A stretch of DNA of 64,000 nt from Duganella flavida (GCF_009857445.1 NZ_WWCN01000005.1:62001-126000); one strand, 5' to 3'; positions 9,312-19,923 are shown, counted from the first letter of the stretch. The notes: a model not told the origin generated them from the sequence alone. Program-made: numbers and translations.

Positions 9312-10964
9312 TCAGTGTGCGGTATGTGCGTCTACGTCCAGATAACGCCAGTTGGTGAATTCCACCGGATGGCGACGGTAATTTTTCAACCACGGCTGCT
9401 GCAAGTCGGCGGAGATGGGATGCGTCAGCAGCACCCACGGCGTATAAGCGTGGATGATGTTCGCCAGTTCATCATACAGGGCCATGCGCTGCGGCGACTC
9501 CCCCATCAAGCGGGCTTGCTCGTAACGCTGATTGTATGCCGGAAGATTGAAACGCGCGTAATTGGCGCGGCCGGCGTTGGGACCATACAGCAGCTGATAG
9601 AAATTGTCGCCGTCGGGGAAGTCGGCCACCCAGTTCGTTTCGAACATCATCACTGAGCCAAGGCGCGAGGCTTTGATGATTTCCGTTTTCTTGTCGCTCT
9701 TAAAGACGACCTTCAGGCCGATGGCATTCAGGTTCTTGCGCCACAGCTCATCGCGCAAACGGCCGACGGTGGAGGATTCGCTGTGCATCACCAGCGTGAG
9801 CGGCTTGCCGTCGGGCTGAGTGCGAAAACCAGCGCTGGATTTGCGGTAGCCGTAGCGGTCCAGCAGCGCATTAGCCAGCGCGGGATCATAGGCCACCGGG
9901 CTGCGGTACTGCGGATCGTTACCCAGCACATTCGGCGGCAGCGGCGTGATGGCGGGCAGTGCGAGGCCCTTCTTCATGGTACTGATATCTTCGTCGCGGT
10001 TGTAGCCTAAAGCGATGGCGCGGCGCAGGGCGACCTTCTCTTTGCTGTAGCCGCCGATGACCGGATCGTCCATGTTCATCCACATGTAGTAGGTCTGCAG
10101 CACCGGGAAGGGCGCGAGGATGATGCCTTTGCGGGCCAGTTCGGGCTTCAGTTTCGCATCATCGGTGAGCACCATTTCCTTCATCGACTCCGGCAGCTGT
10201 TCGAGGAAATCGAATTCGCCATTCAGGAAGCCCAGCACGCGCGACTGGTATTCCTCAACGATTTTGATGTCGATGCGGTCCAGCAGCGGCAGGCGCTTAC
10301 CCTCAAATTCCGTCGGGCGGAAGTCGCGGTTGGCCAGCAGGACGATTTGGTCGCTATGCTTCCATGTGCCGATTTTGAACGGGCCAGTGCCGACAGGATG
10401 ATTGCCGACTTGTGCGCCGTATGTCTCCACCACTTCGCGCGCCATCACGCCGGTGGCCGGCATAGCGAGGTAGAACAGGAAGTTGGGATCGGGCGCTTTC
10501 AGGCGAATGCGCAGGGTTTGAGCGTCCACGGCTTGGATGTCGGCCACGCCGTCGAACAGGTAGAGCCACGGCGATTTCAGCGTGGGGTCGTACAGGCGCT
10601 TGAAACTGTAGACATAGTCGCTGGCGGTGACTTGCCGTTTAGCGGCCTTGAAAGCGGCATCCGACGTGAAATAGACGTCCTGCCGCAGGCGGAAGGTGTA
10701 GGTTTTGCCGCCATTCGTTACTTCGGGCATGGCGGCCAGCGTGTTGGGGATTAGCTTGACCGGACGGGCGGTGTAATCGTAGCGCAGCAGGGGATCGAAC
10801 AGGTTTTCCAGCAGGCTGAGAGTCGCCACGTCGGAAGCCACGGCGGGATCGAGGGCGGTTTCGCCGGTGCTGAGGAAGGCATGCAGCACTTTAGGCTCGG
10901 CATGGGCCCCCGCGTGCGCGAGGGCGACGATCATTGCTGCACAAATTTTTCGCATCAATCTCAT
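9312..10964 (-). CDS. Periplasmic solute-binding protein, ABC family 5 (peptide type)
   Basis: A 550-residue binding protein of the OppA/DppA (SBP family 5) type. A signal peptide ends about AHAGAHA, followed by the family motif ENLFDPLLRYD, the hinge segment NHPVGTGPFKIGTWKHSD and a C-terminal lobe. Ligands in the family include oligopeptides, nickel and cell-wall peptides. No ABC permease or ATPase genes are adjacent, so it is an orphan that must share a transporter encoded elsewhere. The start is taken at the ATG at 10964; a GTG at 10976 and an ATG at 10955 are alternatives. Given the cell-wall genes nearby, murein peptides are a possible ligand (inference). Confidence 0.88.
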   Translation of the reverse strand: MRLMRKICAAMIVALAHAGAHAEPKVLHAFLSTGETALDPAVASDVATLSLLENLFDPLLRYDYTARPVKLIPNTLAAMPEVTNGGKTYTFRLRQDVYFTSDAAFKAAKRQVTASDYVYSFKRLYDPTLKSPWLYLFDGVADIQAVDAQTLRIRLKAPDPNFLFYLAMPATGVMAREVVETYGAQVGNHPVGTGPFKIGTWKHSDQIVLLANRDFRPTEFEGKRLPLLDRIDIKIVEEYQSRVLGFLNGEFDFLEQLPESMKEMVLTDDAKLKPELARKGIILAPFPVLQTYYMWMNMDDPVIGGYSKEKVALRRAIALGYNRDEDISTMKKGLALPAITPLPPNVLGNDPQYRSPVAYDPALANALLDRYGYRKSSAGFRTQPDGKPLTLVMHSESSTVGRLRDELWRKNLNAIGLKVVFKSDKKTEIIKASRLGSVMMFETNWVADFPDGDNFYQLLYGPNAGRANYARFNLPAYNQRYEQARLMGESPQRMALYDELANIIHAYTPWVLLTHPISADLQQPWLKNYRRHPVEFTNWRYLDVDAHTAH

Positions 10965-11018
10965 GGCGCCTCGCACGGTAAAGCGGCAGCTTATAACTTT
11001 TTGGGCTGGCTTACCCGT

Positions 11019-11024
11019 TATACT
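11019..11024 (+). promoter_or_regulatory. Candidate -10 element for the SpmAB-like operon
   Basis: TATACT, 30 bp before the start at 11054, in the divergent gap between the binding-protein gene and the SpmAB fusion gene. No convincing -35 is seen at 16-18 bp spacing, so this is a weak call. Confidence 0.3.
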
Positions 11025-11053
11025 TTGCAGATCACCTACTGCACTCGATAAAA

Positions 11054-12292
11054 ATGTCGCTCAATTACATCTGGTCCGGCTTCTTCCTGGTGGGCTTTCT
11101 GGCCTCACTGGCGCAGTTCCTCTTCCTGGGCGACACTGAGATTTTCAAGCGCATCATCGACGGTACTTTCGATTCCGCGCGCGCCAGCGTAATGGACATC
11201 GCCCTGCCGCTGGCCGGCGTGATGACGCTGTGGCTTGGCATTATGAACGTCGGCGAAAAAGCCGGCGCCATCGACCTGCTGGCCAAACTGATTTCACCCT
11301 TCTTCTCGCGCATCTTCCCCGGCGTGCCGGCCAACCATCCGGCCACCGGCCACATGGTGATGAACTTCTCGGCCAACCTGCTGGGCCTCGACAACGCCGC
11401 CACGCCGTTTGGCCTGAAAGCGATGGAAAGTCTGCAAACGCTCAATCCCAGCAAGGACGAGCCGACCGACGCGCAGATCATGTTCCTGGTGCTGCACACT
11501 TCCGGCTTGACTTTGATCCCGCTGGCCATCATGGCGCAGCGCTCCGTTCTCGGCGCGGCTGATCCGTCCGACATCTTCATTCCCTGCATGGTGGCGACCT
11601 ATGTGGCGACCATGACCGGCATCATCGCGGTGGCGATCCGCCAGCGCATCAACCTGTTCAACCGTGTGGTGGTGGGGTGGCTGGGCGGGATCACCGCCTT
11701 CATCGTCGGCGTGATCTGGTACTTCACGCACTACCTGACCAAAGCCGAAATCGAAGTCGTGTCCAAAGTCTTCAGCAATTTCGTGCTGATTGCCGTGATA
11801 GCGGGCTTCATCATCGGCGCGCTGCGCAAGAAGGTGAATGTGTTCGAGGCGTTTATCGAAGGTGCGAAAGGCGGCGTCAAAACGTCGATTACCGTACTGC
11901 CGTATTTAGTCGGCATGCTGGTGGCGATCGGCGTGATTCGCAACGCGGGCTTGCTGGGCTTTGTGGTGCAGGGCTTCAGCTGGTTGTTCAGCCATCTCGG
12001 GATCAACACCGATTTCGTGCCAGCCCTGCCGACCGCGCTGATGAAGCCACTGAGCGGCAGCGCTGCCAAAGCCATGATGATCGACACCATGCAAACCTAT
12101 GGCGTTGATTCCTTTGTCGGCCGCCTGGCCTGCGTGTTCCAGGGCTCGGCCGATACCACCTTCTACATCGTCGCGCTGTATTTCGGCTCGGTGGGCATCC
12201 GCAAGACGCGTTACGCGATCTCCTGTGGCCTCATCGCCGATTTTGCCGGCGTGATTGCTGCGATTGCGGTTGCCTATGTCTTCTTCCATTAA
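11054..12292 (+). CDS. SpmA-SpmB fusion, nucleoside-recognition (Gate) membrane protein
   Basis: A 412-residue polytopic membrane protein. The N-terminal half resembles SpmA (FSANLLGLDNAATPFGLKAM) and the C-terminal half resembles SpmB (GSAAKAMMIDTMQTYG and VFQGSADTTFYIVALYFGSVGI). In Bacillus these are two spore-maturation genes; here they are one chain, in a likely non-spore-former. The function in Gram-negatives is unknown. The last 17 bases overlap the PBP4 gene, which argues for a shared mRNA and a link to the cell wall. Confidence 0.87.
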   Translation: MSLNYIWSGFFLVGFLASLAQFLFLGDTEIFKRIIDGTFDSARASVMDIALPLAGVMTLWLGIMNVGEKAGAIDLLAKLISPFFSRIFPGVPANHPATGHMVMNFSANLLGLDNAATPFGLKAMESLQTLNPSKDEPTDAQIMFLVLHTSGLTLIPLAIMAQRSVLGAADPSDIFIPCMVATYVATMTGIIAVAIRQRINLFNRVVVGWLGGITAFIVGVIWYFTHYLTKAEIEVVSKVFSNFVLIAVIAGFIIGALRKKVNVFEAFIEGAKGGVKTSITVLPYLVGMLVAIGVIRNAGLLGFVVQGFSWLFSHLGINTDFVPALPTALMKPLSGSAAKAMMIDTMQTYGVDSFVGRLACVFQGSADTTFYIVALYFGSVGIRKTRYAISCGLIADFAGVIAAIAVAYVFFH

Positions 12293-13733
12293 AAGTTTGC
12301 TCGCTGCCGCGCTGTTGGCGGCGGGCGTAGTTCATGCCGCCGATTTGCCGGAGCCGGTGGTGCGGCTGATGCAGTCGTCCGGTATTCCGCTGGAAGCTGC
12401 CGGCATCGTCGTCTTGCGCGGCGATTCCACGCTGGTGTCGCACAACGCCACGCAGAGCATGCAGCCTGCGTCCACCATGAAGCTGTTCACGGCCATGACG
12501 GCGCTGGAGCAGCTTGGCCCGGTGTTCCGTGGCCGCACCGAATTCCGCACCAATGCCGATGTAGTCAACGGCGTCTTGCAAGGTGACTTGATCCTGCGCG
12601 GCGGCGCCGATGCGGACTTCAACGAGGACGCGCTGGTGCACATGGTACAAGCGCTGCGCAACCAGGGCATCCGCAAGATCAAGGGCGATATTGTGGTTGA
12701 CCGCCTGCTGTTCCAGCCATCGCGGCCGGATGCAGGACAGCCGCCGTTCGACGAATATCCATGGGCGTACTACAACGTCATTCCGAATGCGGCACTGGTC
12801 AACACCAACCTGCTGAAAGTGGAGATGCGCTCGACCGCCGACAAACTGTCGCTGGTGATGATGCCGGAGCTGGACAAGGTCACCATCCGCTCCGAGATGA
12901 AACTCAGCGACGCCGCCTGCAGCGCATGGGAAAACGGCTGGCGCTCACCGGACTACGCGCGCAAGGGCGAACGCATCGAAGTAGTTTTGCATGGCAGCTT
13001 CCCAAAAGACTGCATCAAATCGACCAGCATCAACGTGCTGGATAGCCAGGACTACCTGGCCCGCCTGCTGCTGGCCGAATGGCGCAAGCAAGGCGGTTCG
13101 CTAACCGGCGAAGTGCGCGATACCACGGCGACTACGGTGGCGCCTCGCCTGCTGGCCGAACACGTCTCGCGCACGCTGCCCGAAGTCCTGCGCGACACCA
13201 ACAAACAATCCGACAACACGCTGGCCCGCACTGTCTTCCTGAGCCTCGGTAGCCTTGAAGCCGACGCCACGCTGGGTAGCCGCCCACTGGCCGCCGATGC
13301 GGCACAAACCAGCACCGCCATGCGCGCCGAAACCGCGATTCGCGCCTGGCTCCAGCAGCACAACATCGACGGCAACGGCCTGATACTGGACAACGGCTCC
13401 GGCCTCTCGCGCACCGAACGCGCCACGCCGGCGCAACTGGCCGGCGTGCTGCAAGCGGGCCTGAAAAGCCTGTGGATGCCCGAATTCCTCTCCACCTTGC
13501 CCATCGCCGCCACCGACGGTACCATGCGCCGCCGCCTCAAGGACAGCCCAGCCGCGCAGCGCGCTCGCCTGAAAACTGGTAGCCTGTCAGGCGTGATTGC
13601 CATCGCCGGCTACGTCCCGGACGCCAGCAACCAGCCCTGCATTGTTGTCGCCATCCTGAACGACGCCCACGTCGCCAATGGCGCCGGCCGCGCCGTACTG
13701 GATGCATTGGTCGACTGGGTGGCCCGCAACTAA
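12276..13733 (+). CDS. dacB: D-alanyl-D-alanine carboxypeptidase/endopeptidase, PBP4 type
   Basis: A peptidase family S13 enzyme that trims or cuts peptide cross-links of murein in the periplasm. A signal peptide (about residues 1-22) is followed by the active-site S66-T-M-K69, the SDN motif in NKQSDNTLAR and the KTG box in LKTGSLSG. At 485 residues it has normal length. The ATG at 12276 starts a clean signal peptide and overlaps the SpmAB-like gene. PBP4 loss is a known trigger of AmpC induction in other bacteria, so its closeness to a class C beta-lactamase gene is notable. Confidence 0.93.
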   Translation: MSSSIKSLLAAALLAAGVVHAADLPEPVVRLMQSSGIPLEAAGIVVLRGDSTLVSHNATQSMQPASTMKLFTAMTALEQLGPVFRGRTEFRTNADVVNGVLQGDLILRGGADADFNEDALVHMVQALRNQGIRKIKGDIVVDRLLFQPSRPDAGQPPFDEYPWAYYNVIPNAALVNTNLLKVEMRSTADKLSLVMMPELDKVTIRSEMKLSDAACSAWENGWRSPDYARKGERIEVVLHGSFPKDCIKSTSINVLDSQDYLARLLLAEWRKQGGSLTGEVRDTTATTVAPRLLAEHVSRTLPEVLRDTNKQSDNTLARTVFLSLGSLEADATLGSRPLAADAAQTSTAMRAETAIRAWLQQHNIDGNGLILDNGSGLSRTERATPAQLAGVLQAGLKSLWMPEFLSTLPIAATDGTMRRRLKDSPAAQRARLKTGSLSGVIAIAGYVPDASNQPCIVVAILNDAHVANGAGRAVLDALVDWVARN

Positions 13734-13744
13734 CAGGAGCCAAC

Positions 13745-14722
<978 letters not shown>

Positions 14723-14731
14723 GGATTACAT

Positions 14732-15850
14732 TTGAAACGTCTCGCACTTGCTTTTGCAGTTAGCTGCTGCCTCCCGGTTTTCGCCGCCGATTTGCGCGGC
14801 GCTGTTGATCAAGCCATCCAGCCGTTAATGGCGGAATATGATGTACCCGGCGTTGCCGTCGCCGTCACGGTGAACGGCAAGACCAGTTTCTTTAACTACG
14901 GTCTCGCGTCGAAAGAGAGCAACACACCGGTCAGCGAAAACACGCTGTTCGAACTAGGATCGGTCAGCAAGACCTTCACCGCCACGCTGGCGGCGGTAGC
15001 GATTGTGGAAAACAAGCTGTCGCTGGACGATCATCCAAGCCGCTACATGCCGCAATTGAAAGGCCACGCCGTCGACAAAGCCACGGTGCTGAATCTCGGC
15101 ACCTACACGGCTGGCGGCTTCCCGCTGCAATTCCCGGATGCGGTGAAAAACGACGAAGCCGGCATGCTGGCCTACTTCCGCAACTGGAAGCCGAAGGCCA
15201 AGCCGGGCAAGCTGCGCGAATATTCGAATCCGAGCCTCGGCCTGTTTGGCCACATCACGGAGCTGGCTTTGAAAGAGGATTTCGCCGATGCCATGCAGCA
15301 GCGCGTGTTGTCGCCGCTCGGCCTCACCAGCACCTACATCAACGTGCCGGAAAGTGCGATGCCGAACTACGCGTGGGGCTACGACAAGGACAAGCCGGTG
15401 CGCATGCGTCCCGACCTGTTCTCGGAACAGACTTACGGCGTGCGCACCACTACTGCGGACATGATCCGCTACCTGCAAGCCAATCTCGAACCGGCCAAGC
15501 TGGATGGGACGCTGCGACCAGCCATCGCCAGCACGCATATCGGCTACTTCCGCACGGGTTTGATGACGCAGGGTCTCGGTTGGGAGCAGTTTGCGTATCC
15601 AACCTCGCTGGAAAATCTGCTGGATGGGAACTCCAGCAAGATGCTCTTGGAAGGGAATGCGACCAAGCGCATCACACCGCAAGCGGAATCCGGCTTATAC
15701 GACAAGACCGGTTCAACGCGCGGCTTCGGCGCGTATGTACTGTTTGTGCCGGAGAAGAAAATCGGCGTGGTGATCCTGGCGAATAAAAACTATCCGATTC
15801 CGGCGCGCGTGAAAGCCGCCCACGCGATCCTGACGCAACTCGAAAACTAA
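14732..15850 (+). CDS. ampC: Class C beta-lactamase (AmpC family)
   Basis: A 372-residue serine beta-lactamase with a signal peptide ending near VFAAD. The active-site S77-V-S-K80, the Y164-S-N166 motif and K325-T-G are all present. The segment GTYTAGGFPLQFPD is typical of true AmpC rather than of the wider esterase-like family. The start codon is TTG with AAGGA seven bases upstream. No ampR lies next to it. It ends tail to tail with the dipeptidase gene, with a 4-nt overlap. Sensing through recycled muropeptides is plausible given the opposing murein-salvage operon, but no regulator is seen. Confidence 0.92.
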   Translation: MKRLALAFAVSCCLPVFAADLRGAVDQAIQPLMAEYDVPGVAVAVTVNGKTSFFNYGLASKESNTPVSENTLFELGSVSKTFTATLAAVAIVENKLSLDDHPSRYMPQLKGHAVDKATVLNLGTYTAGGFPLQFPDAVKNDEAGMLAYFRNWKPKAKPGKLREYSNPSLGLFGHITELALKEDFADAMQQRVLSPLGLTSTYINVPESAMPNYAWGYDKDKPVRMRPDLFSEQTYGVRTTTADMIRYLQANLEPAKLDGTLRPAIASTHIGYFRTGLMTQGLGWEQFAYPTSLENLLDGNSSKMLLEGNATKRITPQAESGLYDKTGSTRGFGAYVLFVPEKKIGVVILANKNYPIPARVKAAHAILTQLEN

Positions 15851-16461
15851 AGCACGCGCGTGTAGTGCTGGCGAACGTGTATACGATCGCCGCAATCGAA
15901 ATGCCACCATTCGGTGTTGATGCCGTGCCAACCGTTGTGCAGCATGGCGTTGCGTAGCCAGTGGCGGTTTTCTATTTGCTGCGATGTGAGTGCGCCAATC
16001 GCCAGCAAGCCTTCTTCCAACGCGGGATGCGAGCGTTCGGTCAAGTCGTCGAAGCCGGTGCCCATGTCGAGTTCTTGGCCATGCACATCCATCAGCGTGA
16101 GATCGAGCGCCATGCCGAAGGAGTGGATCGAACCGCGTGTGGGATCGGCGATGTAGGTCAGCAGATCCGTGCCTTGCAGCGCGGCCCACAGCTGTTCCTG
16201 CACGCGCTGCGGGCGCAGGGCATCCAGCACCAACAGCTTGTATTCAGGTTTGCGCGCGGCTAGCCATGCCGCTGCGCCTTCCAGCGCGGCGGCGGCGTCC
16301 TTGTGCAGCCAGTGGCAATCCAGCGGAGAGTAAAGATCGCGGCCGACGAAGTTGTCGGCCGTGGCATAGCGCAGGTCGACCGCGATGCCTGCAATGGTGT
16401 CCAGCCGGCGGAAGTCAGGACGGCCGGGGATCGCTTCACAGGGGACGGTCAGCGCGTTCAT
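15847..16461 (-). CDS. D-alanyl-D-alanine dipeptidase (VanX/DdpX family)
   Basis: A 204-residue zinc peptidase that splits free D-Ala-D-Ala. The zinc and catalytic residues are in place: H113 and D120 in SIHSFGMALD, and E184/H187 in EWWHFD; R83 in DALRP is the expected transition-state Arg. No signal peptide is seen, so it acts in the cytoplasm. With no vanA/vanH genes nearby, a role in salvaging D-Ala from murein tetra/pentapeptides fits better than vancomycin resistance. ATG and the upstream amidase stop overlap as ATGA. It is the last gene of the recycling operon. Confidence 0.92.
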   Translation of the reverse strand: MNALTVPCEAIPGRPDFRRLDTIAGIAVDLRYATADNFVGRDLYSPLDCHWLHKDAAAALEGAAAWLAARKPEYKLLVLDALRPQRVQEQLWAALQGTDLLTYIADPTRGSIHSFGMALDLTLMDVHGQELDMGTGFDDLTERSHPALEEGLLAIGALTSQQIENRHWLRNAMLHNGWHGINTEWWHFDCGDRIHVRQHYTRVL

Positions 16462-17285
16462 CGTCCTTCGGGAGAGGGAGCTGGCGCCACTGGCAATGGA
16501 CTGGTCAGCACATCCAGCAATGCCGCTGTTTCCGCGTCCGGCGTGCCGTCGTACAGCGATGGGCGGTACTTGGTCTGGAACACCGAAATCACATTGCGCG
16601 TAGCCTGATCCAGTTCGCCGTTTTGCGGCACCGCGTAGCCCACCTCCGCCAGCTTGCGCTGGAACCACGCCACTTCCGGCAGCTGCTGCAGGTAGCCTGG
16701 CACGCGCGCCAGCACCCGGCTCGATTCCGGCCACGTGATCAGGCCCGCATCTGCCAGCTGCTTCCATGGGAACAGCGGCCCCGGATCCTGCTTGCGCTGC
16801 GGCGCGATGTCGTTGTGCCCGAGGATATTCCCCGGCGCGATGTTGTGGCGCTTGACGATATCCTTCAACAGCACAATCAGCTGGTCAATCTGCGCCTGCG
16901 AGAACGGCGCATACACACGCCCCTCCGCCGTCTCCTTAAAGCCAGGATTCACAATCTCAATCCCGATCGACGCCGAGTTAAGCTGGTTGTAAATCTTCCA
17001 GCTACTGATGCCTGCATGATTCGACTGGCGCGATTCATCCACCAGCGTGTAGAAAAACGGCTGTTCCGTATCCGTCAGCAGATAGTGCGCGCTGACGTCG
17101 GTGGTGGTCAGCGTCTTGACCGAGCGTGGCGTATCACTCACCGTGTAATGCAGGATCACGTACTTGATACGGTCACTCTGCCCGCGCGCCGACAACGAGT
17201 GGTCAAGGCGCGGCGCATCCGGCGACGGCACCGTGGCGCAACCTGCCAGCAAAGCAGCGACAGCGAGGAGGGGAACGATCTTCAT
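16458..17285 (-). CDS. N-acetylmuramoyl-L-alanine amidase lipoprotein (AmiD type)
   Basis: A 275-residue amidase_2 zinc enzyme cutting between MurNAc or anhydro-MurNAc and L-Ala. The lipobox LLAGC places Cys16 as the lipidation site. VILHYTV carries the first zinc His, and GHNDIAPQRKQDPG holds the second with the catalytic Lys region. A C-terminal peptidoglycan-binding-like part (about 190-250) follows. The layout matches E. coli AmiD, an outer-membrane lipoprotein, rather than cytosolic AmpD. It starts 21 bp after the kinase gene. Confidence 0.9.
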   Translation of the reverse strand: MKIVPLLAVAALLAGCATVPSPDAPRLDHSLSARGQSDRIKYVILHYTVSDTPRSVKTLTTTDVSAHYLLTDTEQPFFYTLVDESRQSNHAGISSWKIYNQLNSASIGIEIVNPGFKETAEGRVYAPFSQAQIDQLIVLLKDIVKRHNIAPGNILGHNDIAPQRKQDPGPLFPWKQLADAGLITWPESSRVLARVPGYLQQLPEVAWFQRKLAEVGYAVPQNGELDQATRNVISVFQTKYRPSLYDGTPDAETAALLDVLTSPLPVAPAPSPEGR

Positions 17286-17306
17286 GGCCAAATCTCGAAT
17301 AACGAA

Positions 17307-18209
17307 TCAATGATGGGAGTGTAGAGCAATCCGCGCCGCCGCGTGGTGCGCCAGCGTGTGCCGCTGCGTCAGCGACAACTCCGGAGGCAGCGTCGCCCGC
17401 ATGCTCTGCGCGATCAGCGGATGCAGATGCGCGGCCCGTCCGCCCAGCACAATCGGACGCTCACCATAGCGGCCTACCAGCGCCAGCGCAATCCGCGCCA
17501 ACTCGCTGCCAGCCCGTTCGAGGATGTTGCGCGCCACCGGATCGGCATCCGCACTCGCAGCGACGGCCAGCGCCAGCTGCCCGATGGCGCCGCGATCCTG
17601 CCCGTAGATGAACTGGCGGGACAAAGACCAATCGCTGCCGCCGACCTGCGCAAACACCGCACGCGCCATTGCAGACTGCTGCCACACGCCGGGCTGCTCG
17701 TCTTCCAGCCGCCAGATGTGGCGCATGGCTTCACGTGCGATCCAGAAACCGCCGCCGCCATCATCGAGCGTGACACCGCGTCCACCGGCGCGATGGAACT
17801 GGCCGTCCGCATCAATCCATGCGGCGATGGAGCCGGTGCCCGCGTACACCAGATAACCTTCACCCGGCGCAAAACTGTCCAGGTACGCGATCTCCACGTC
17901 ATTGCGCATGCCGATGGCCGATGGTGCAATCTTCAGCACATCCGCCAGCATCTGCGCGGCCTGCGTGCTGACGCCATCGAATCCGGTCAGGCCTGCGCAC
18001 ACGCGCACCGGCTGAGCAGCCGCCAGCACCTGCGTCGCCAGCATGGAGAAGATGCCGCGCACCGCATCGCGGCCCGCCGCATTGCCCATCTGCGTGGCCG
18101 ACATGCCAGCCACACTGCCCTCGGCCACGATAGCGCCGCCTGCATCAGCCAGCGCCCAACGGGTTTGCGTGCCTCCTGCATCGATGCCCAGACCGAGTTC
18201 ACTCATCAT
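17307..18209 (-). CDS. BadF/BadG-type sugar kinase, probably N-acetylglucosamine/muramic acid kinase
   Basis: A 300-residue ASKHA-fold kinase with a phosphate-1 loop (LGLGIDAGGTQTRWALAD), YLVYAGTGSIAAW (phosphate 2) and GGRGVTLDDGGGGFWIARE. This signature belongs to the BadF/BcrA group that includes eukaryotic GlcNAc kinase and bacterial MurK. Next to murQ and a muropeptide permease gene, phosphorylation of GlcNAc and/or MurNAc is the best guess. The ATG overlaps the previous stop as TGATG. Confidence 0.85.
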   Translation of the reverse strand: MMSELGLGIDAGGTQTRWALADAGGAIVAEGSVAGMSATQMGNAAGRDAVRGIFSMLATQVLAAAQPVRVCAGLTGFDGVSTQAAQMLADVLKIAPSAIGMRNDVEIAYLDSFAPGEGYLVYAGTGSIAAWIDADGQFHRAGGRGVTLDDGGGGFWIAREAMRHIWRLEDEQPGVWQQSAMARAVFAQVGGSDWSLSRQFIYGQDRGAIGQLALAVAASADADPVARNILERAGSELARIALALVGRYGERPIVLGGRAAHLHPLIAQSMRATLPPELSLTQRHTLAHHAAARIALHSHH

Positions 18210-19885
18210 CAGCTCCGTACGTTGTAGACGTTGATACGTTCACTTTCATTCCCGAGGCGGTCGACCGCGCTGACCACCACCGCTTGCGCCGCGCCGCCCG
18301 CCGCATCATCGGCCAGCAGCAGTACCGGACGCGAAGCCGGCGCCACCGCAAAGCGCCACTCCGTGCCATAACGCGACCAGATCGCATACTGCGCCACCGG
18401 CTTGCCCGCGCTGGCGGACAGCTTCAAGGCCACGCCGTTGCTCTCGCGCCGCGCAGCCGCTTGCGGTGCGGCCGGTGCATCTGCGCCCAGCCACGGCGTG
18501 GCCGGCGGCAGTGCCGCAGTTTGATAGGTCTGCGATTTCAATTGATCGGCAATGCCCTTGCGGTTTTCCATCAGCGCCGCGATCGAGAAGTGCAGGTGGC
18601 CGCGCACGCCGCTGCGGCTGCGCGTGACGCCGATCTGCTTGACGATTTCCTCCGGCGCGAACGCCTTGGCGCTGTTGTCGATGCGACTGGTGTACAAGCC
18701 AGGCCAGACGTGGCGCGCGCGCGTGTTCTGCGCCAGCCAGTAGTCGAGCAGCACATCAAACGCCTGCGGCGCTTGCGACACCGGCCAGTAAAGCTGCGGC
18801 GCGAGGTAATCGAGCCAGCCGTTGGCCAGCCACAGTTCCGCGTCCGCATACAGCTTGTCGTACTGGCTGAAACCGACGATGCCGGCCGGGCGCTTGTCCG
18901 GACGGCCGATGCCGAATGGGCTGATACCAAATCGCACCCAGCTCTTTTCCTTGCGGATGCCGAGGTACATGGCCTCGATCAGCGAATTCACATTCTGGCG
19001 ACGCCAGTTGGCGCGATCCAGCGTGCCGCCACCGAGCAGGTAGCGCTGCCACGACGGCTGGTCCGGGAACTCCAGCTCCTGCCTCGCCCCACTGCCGCTG
19101 CCGCCGCTGCTGCTGGCGTCCAGCGCCACGCCTTCCGGCCCGGCTGCATTTGGCGTGTCGATCGGATACGGGTAGAAGTAGTCGTCGATATGCACACCGT
19201 CGATATCGTAGCGGCGTACCACATCCAGCACCACGTCCAGCGTGTGCTGCGAGGCGGCGGCTTCGCCCGGATCCATCCACAAGTAGCGACCATACGATTT
19301 GACGACGTCCGGCTGCTTGCGCCCGATGTGGATGGCTGCCAACGGCGACTTGGCCGTCGCATGGCGCGCGCGGTAGGGATTGAACCATGCATGCAGTTCC
19401 AACCCGCGCGCGTGCGCCTGCTCGATCCAGAACTGCAGCGGGTCCCAAGCCTGCGCCGGTGCGCGGCCTTGCTGGCCGGTGAGGAATTCCGACCATGGTT
19501 CCAGCTCGGACGGATAAATCGCATCGGCACTCGGACGCACTTGCAGCACGATGGCGTTCAGGTTCAGCGCCTTGGCGCGGTCAAGAATGGCGAGGGCTTC
19601 GGTTTGCTGCTTGGCCGTGGTCAGGTTACTGCGGCTCGGCCAGTCGATATTGGCGACGGTGGATACCCAGGCGGCGCGGAACTCGCGCGGCGCCGGCGGC
19701 GGCATGTTGGCGTTGACAACAACCGGCTGCGACGGCGAGCCTGCAGGCGCGGCAGGGCCGCCCGGCATGGTCCCGGCTTCCGGCATAGTCGCGATCGGCG
19801 TACTGGAACATCCCTCAAGCAGCGCTGCCACACTCATCGCCACGCCGGCCGACAAGGTCAGCCGCTTCTTCGCATTAAAAACCAA
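18209..19885 (-). CDS. GHL10/DUF187 glycoside hydrolase lipoprotein (YddW/DigH-like)
   Basis: A 558-residue lipoprotein. Hydrophobic residues are followed by a lipobox LLEGC (Cys26), a Pro/Ala linker, and from about residue 75 the hydrolase domain (REFRAAWVSTVANIDWPS, LNAIVLQVRPSADAIYPSELEPWSE, DGVHIDDYFYPYP). This domain occurs in E. coli YddW, studied as DigH, a hydrolase acting on denuded murein glycan strands. A glycosidase role on wall fragments fits the operon. The start is uncertain: TTG at 19885 has GGAG seven bases upstream, GTG at 19891 is an alternative, and the frame is open to 19996 without sensible sequence. Confidence 0.82.
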   Translation of the reverse strand: MVFNAKKRLTLSAGVAMSVAALLEGCSSTPIATMPEAGTMPGGPAAPAGSPSQPVVVNANMPPPAPREFRAAWVSTVANIDWPSRSNLTTAKQQTEALAILDRAKALNLNAIVLQVRPSADAIYPSELEPWSEFLTGQQGRAPAQAWDPLQFWIEQAHARGLELHAWFNPYRARHATAKSPLAAIHIGRKQPDVVKSYGRYLWMDPGEAAASQHTLDVVLDVVRRYDIDGVHIDDYFYPYPIDTPNAAGPEGVALDASSSGGSGSGARQELEFPDQPSWQRYLLGGGTLDRANWRRQNVNSLIEAMYLGIRKEKSWVRFGISPFGIGRPDKRPAGIVGFSQYDKLYADAELWLANGWLDYLAPQLYWPVSQAPQAFDVLLDYWLAQNTRARHVWPGLYTSRIDNSAKAFAPEEIVKQIGVTRSRSGVRGHLHFSIAALMENRKGIADQLKSQTYQTAALPPATPWLGADAPAAPQAAARRESNGVALKLSASAGKPVAQYAIWSRYGTEWRFAVAPASRPVLLLADDAAGGAAQAVVVSAVDRLGNESERINVYNVRS

Positions 19886-19923
19886 AACCACTCTCCGAAT
19901 CAGTTGAGACCGTATTGTAATAG

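Noticed and set aside
15847-16461. Vancomycin-resistance vanX
   Set aside because: The fold and residues fit VanX, but no vanH, vanA or vanRS genes are present and the context is murein salvage.
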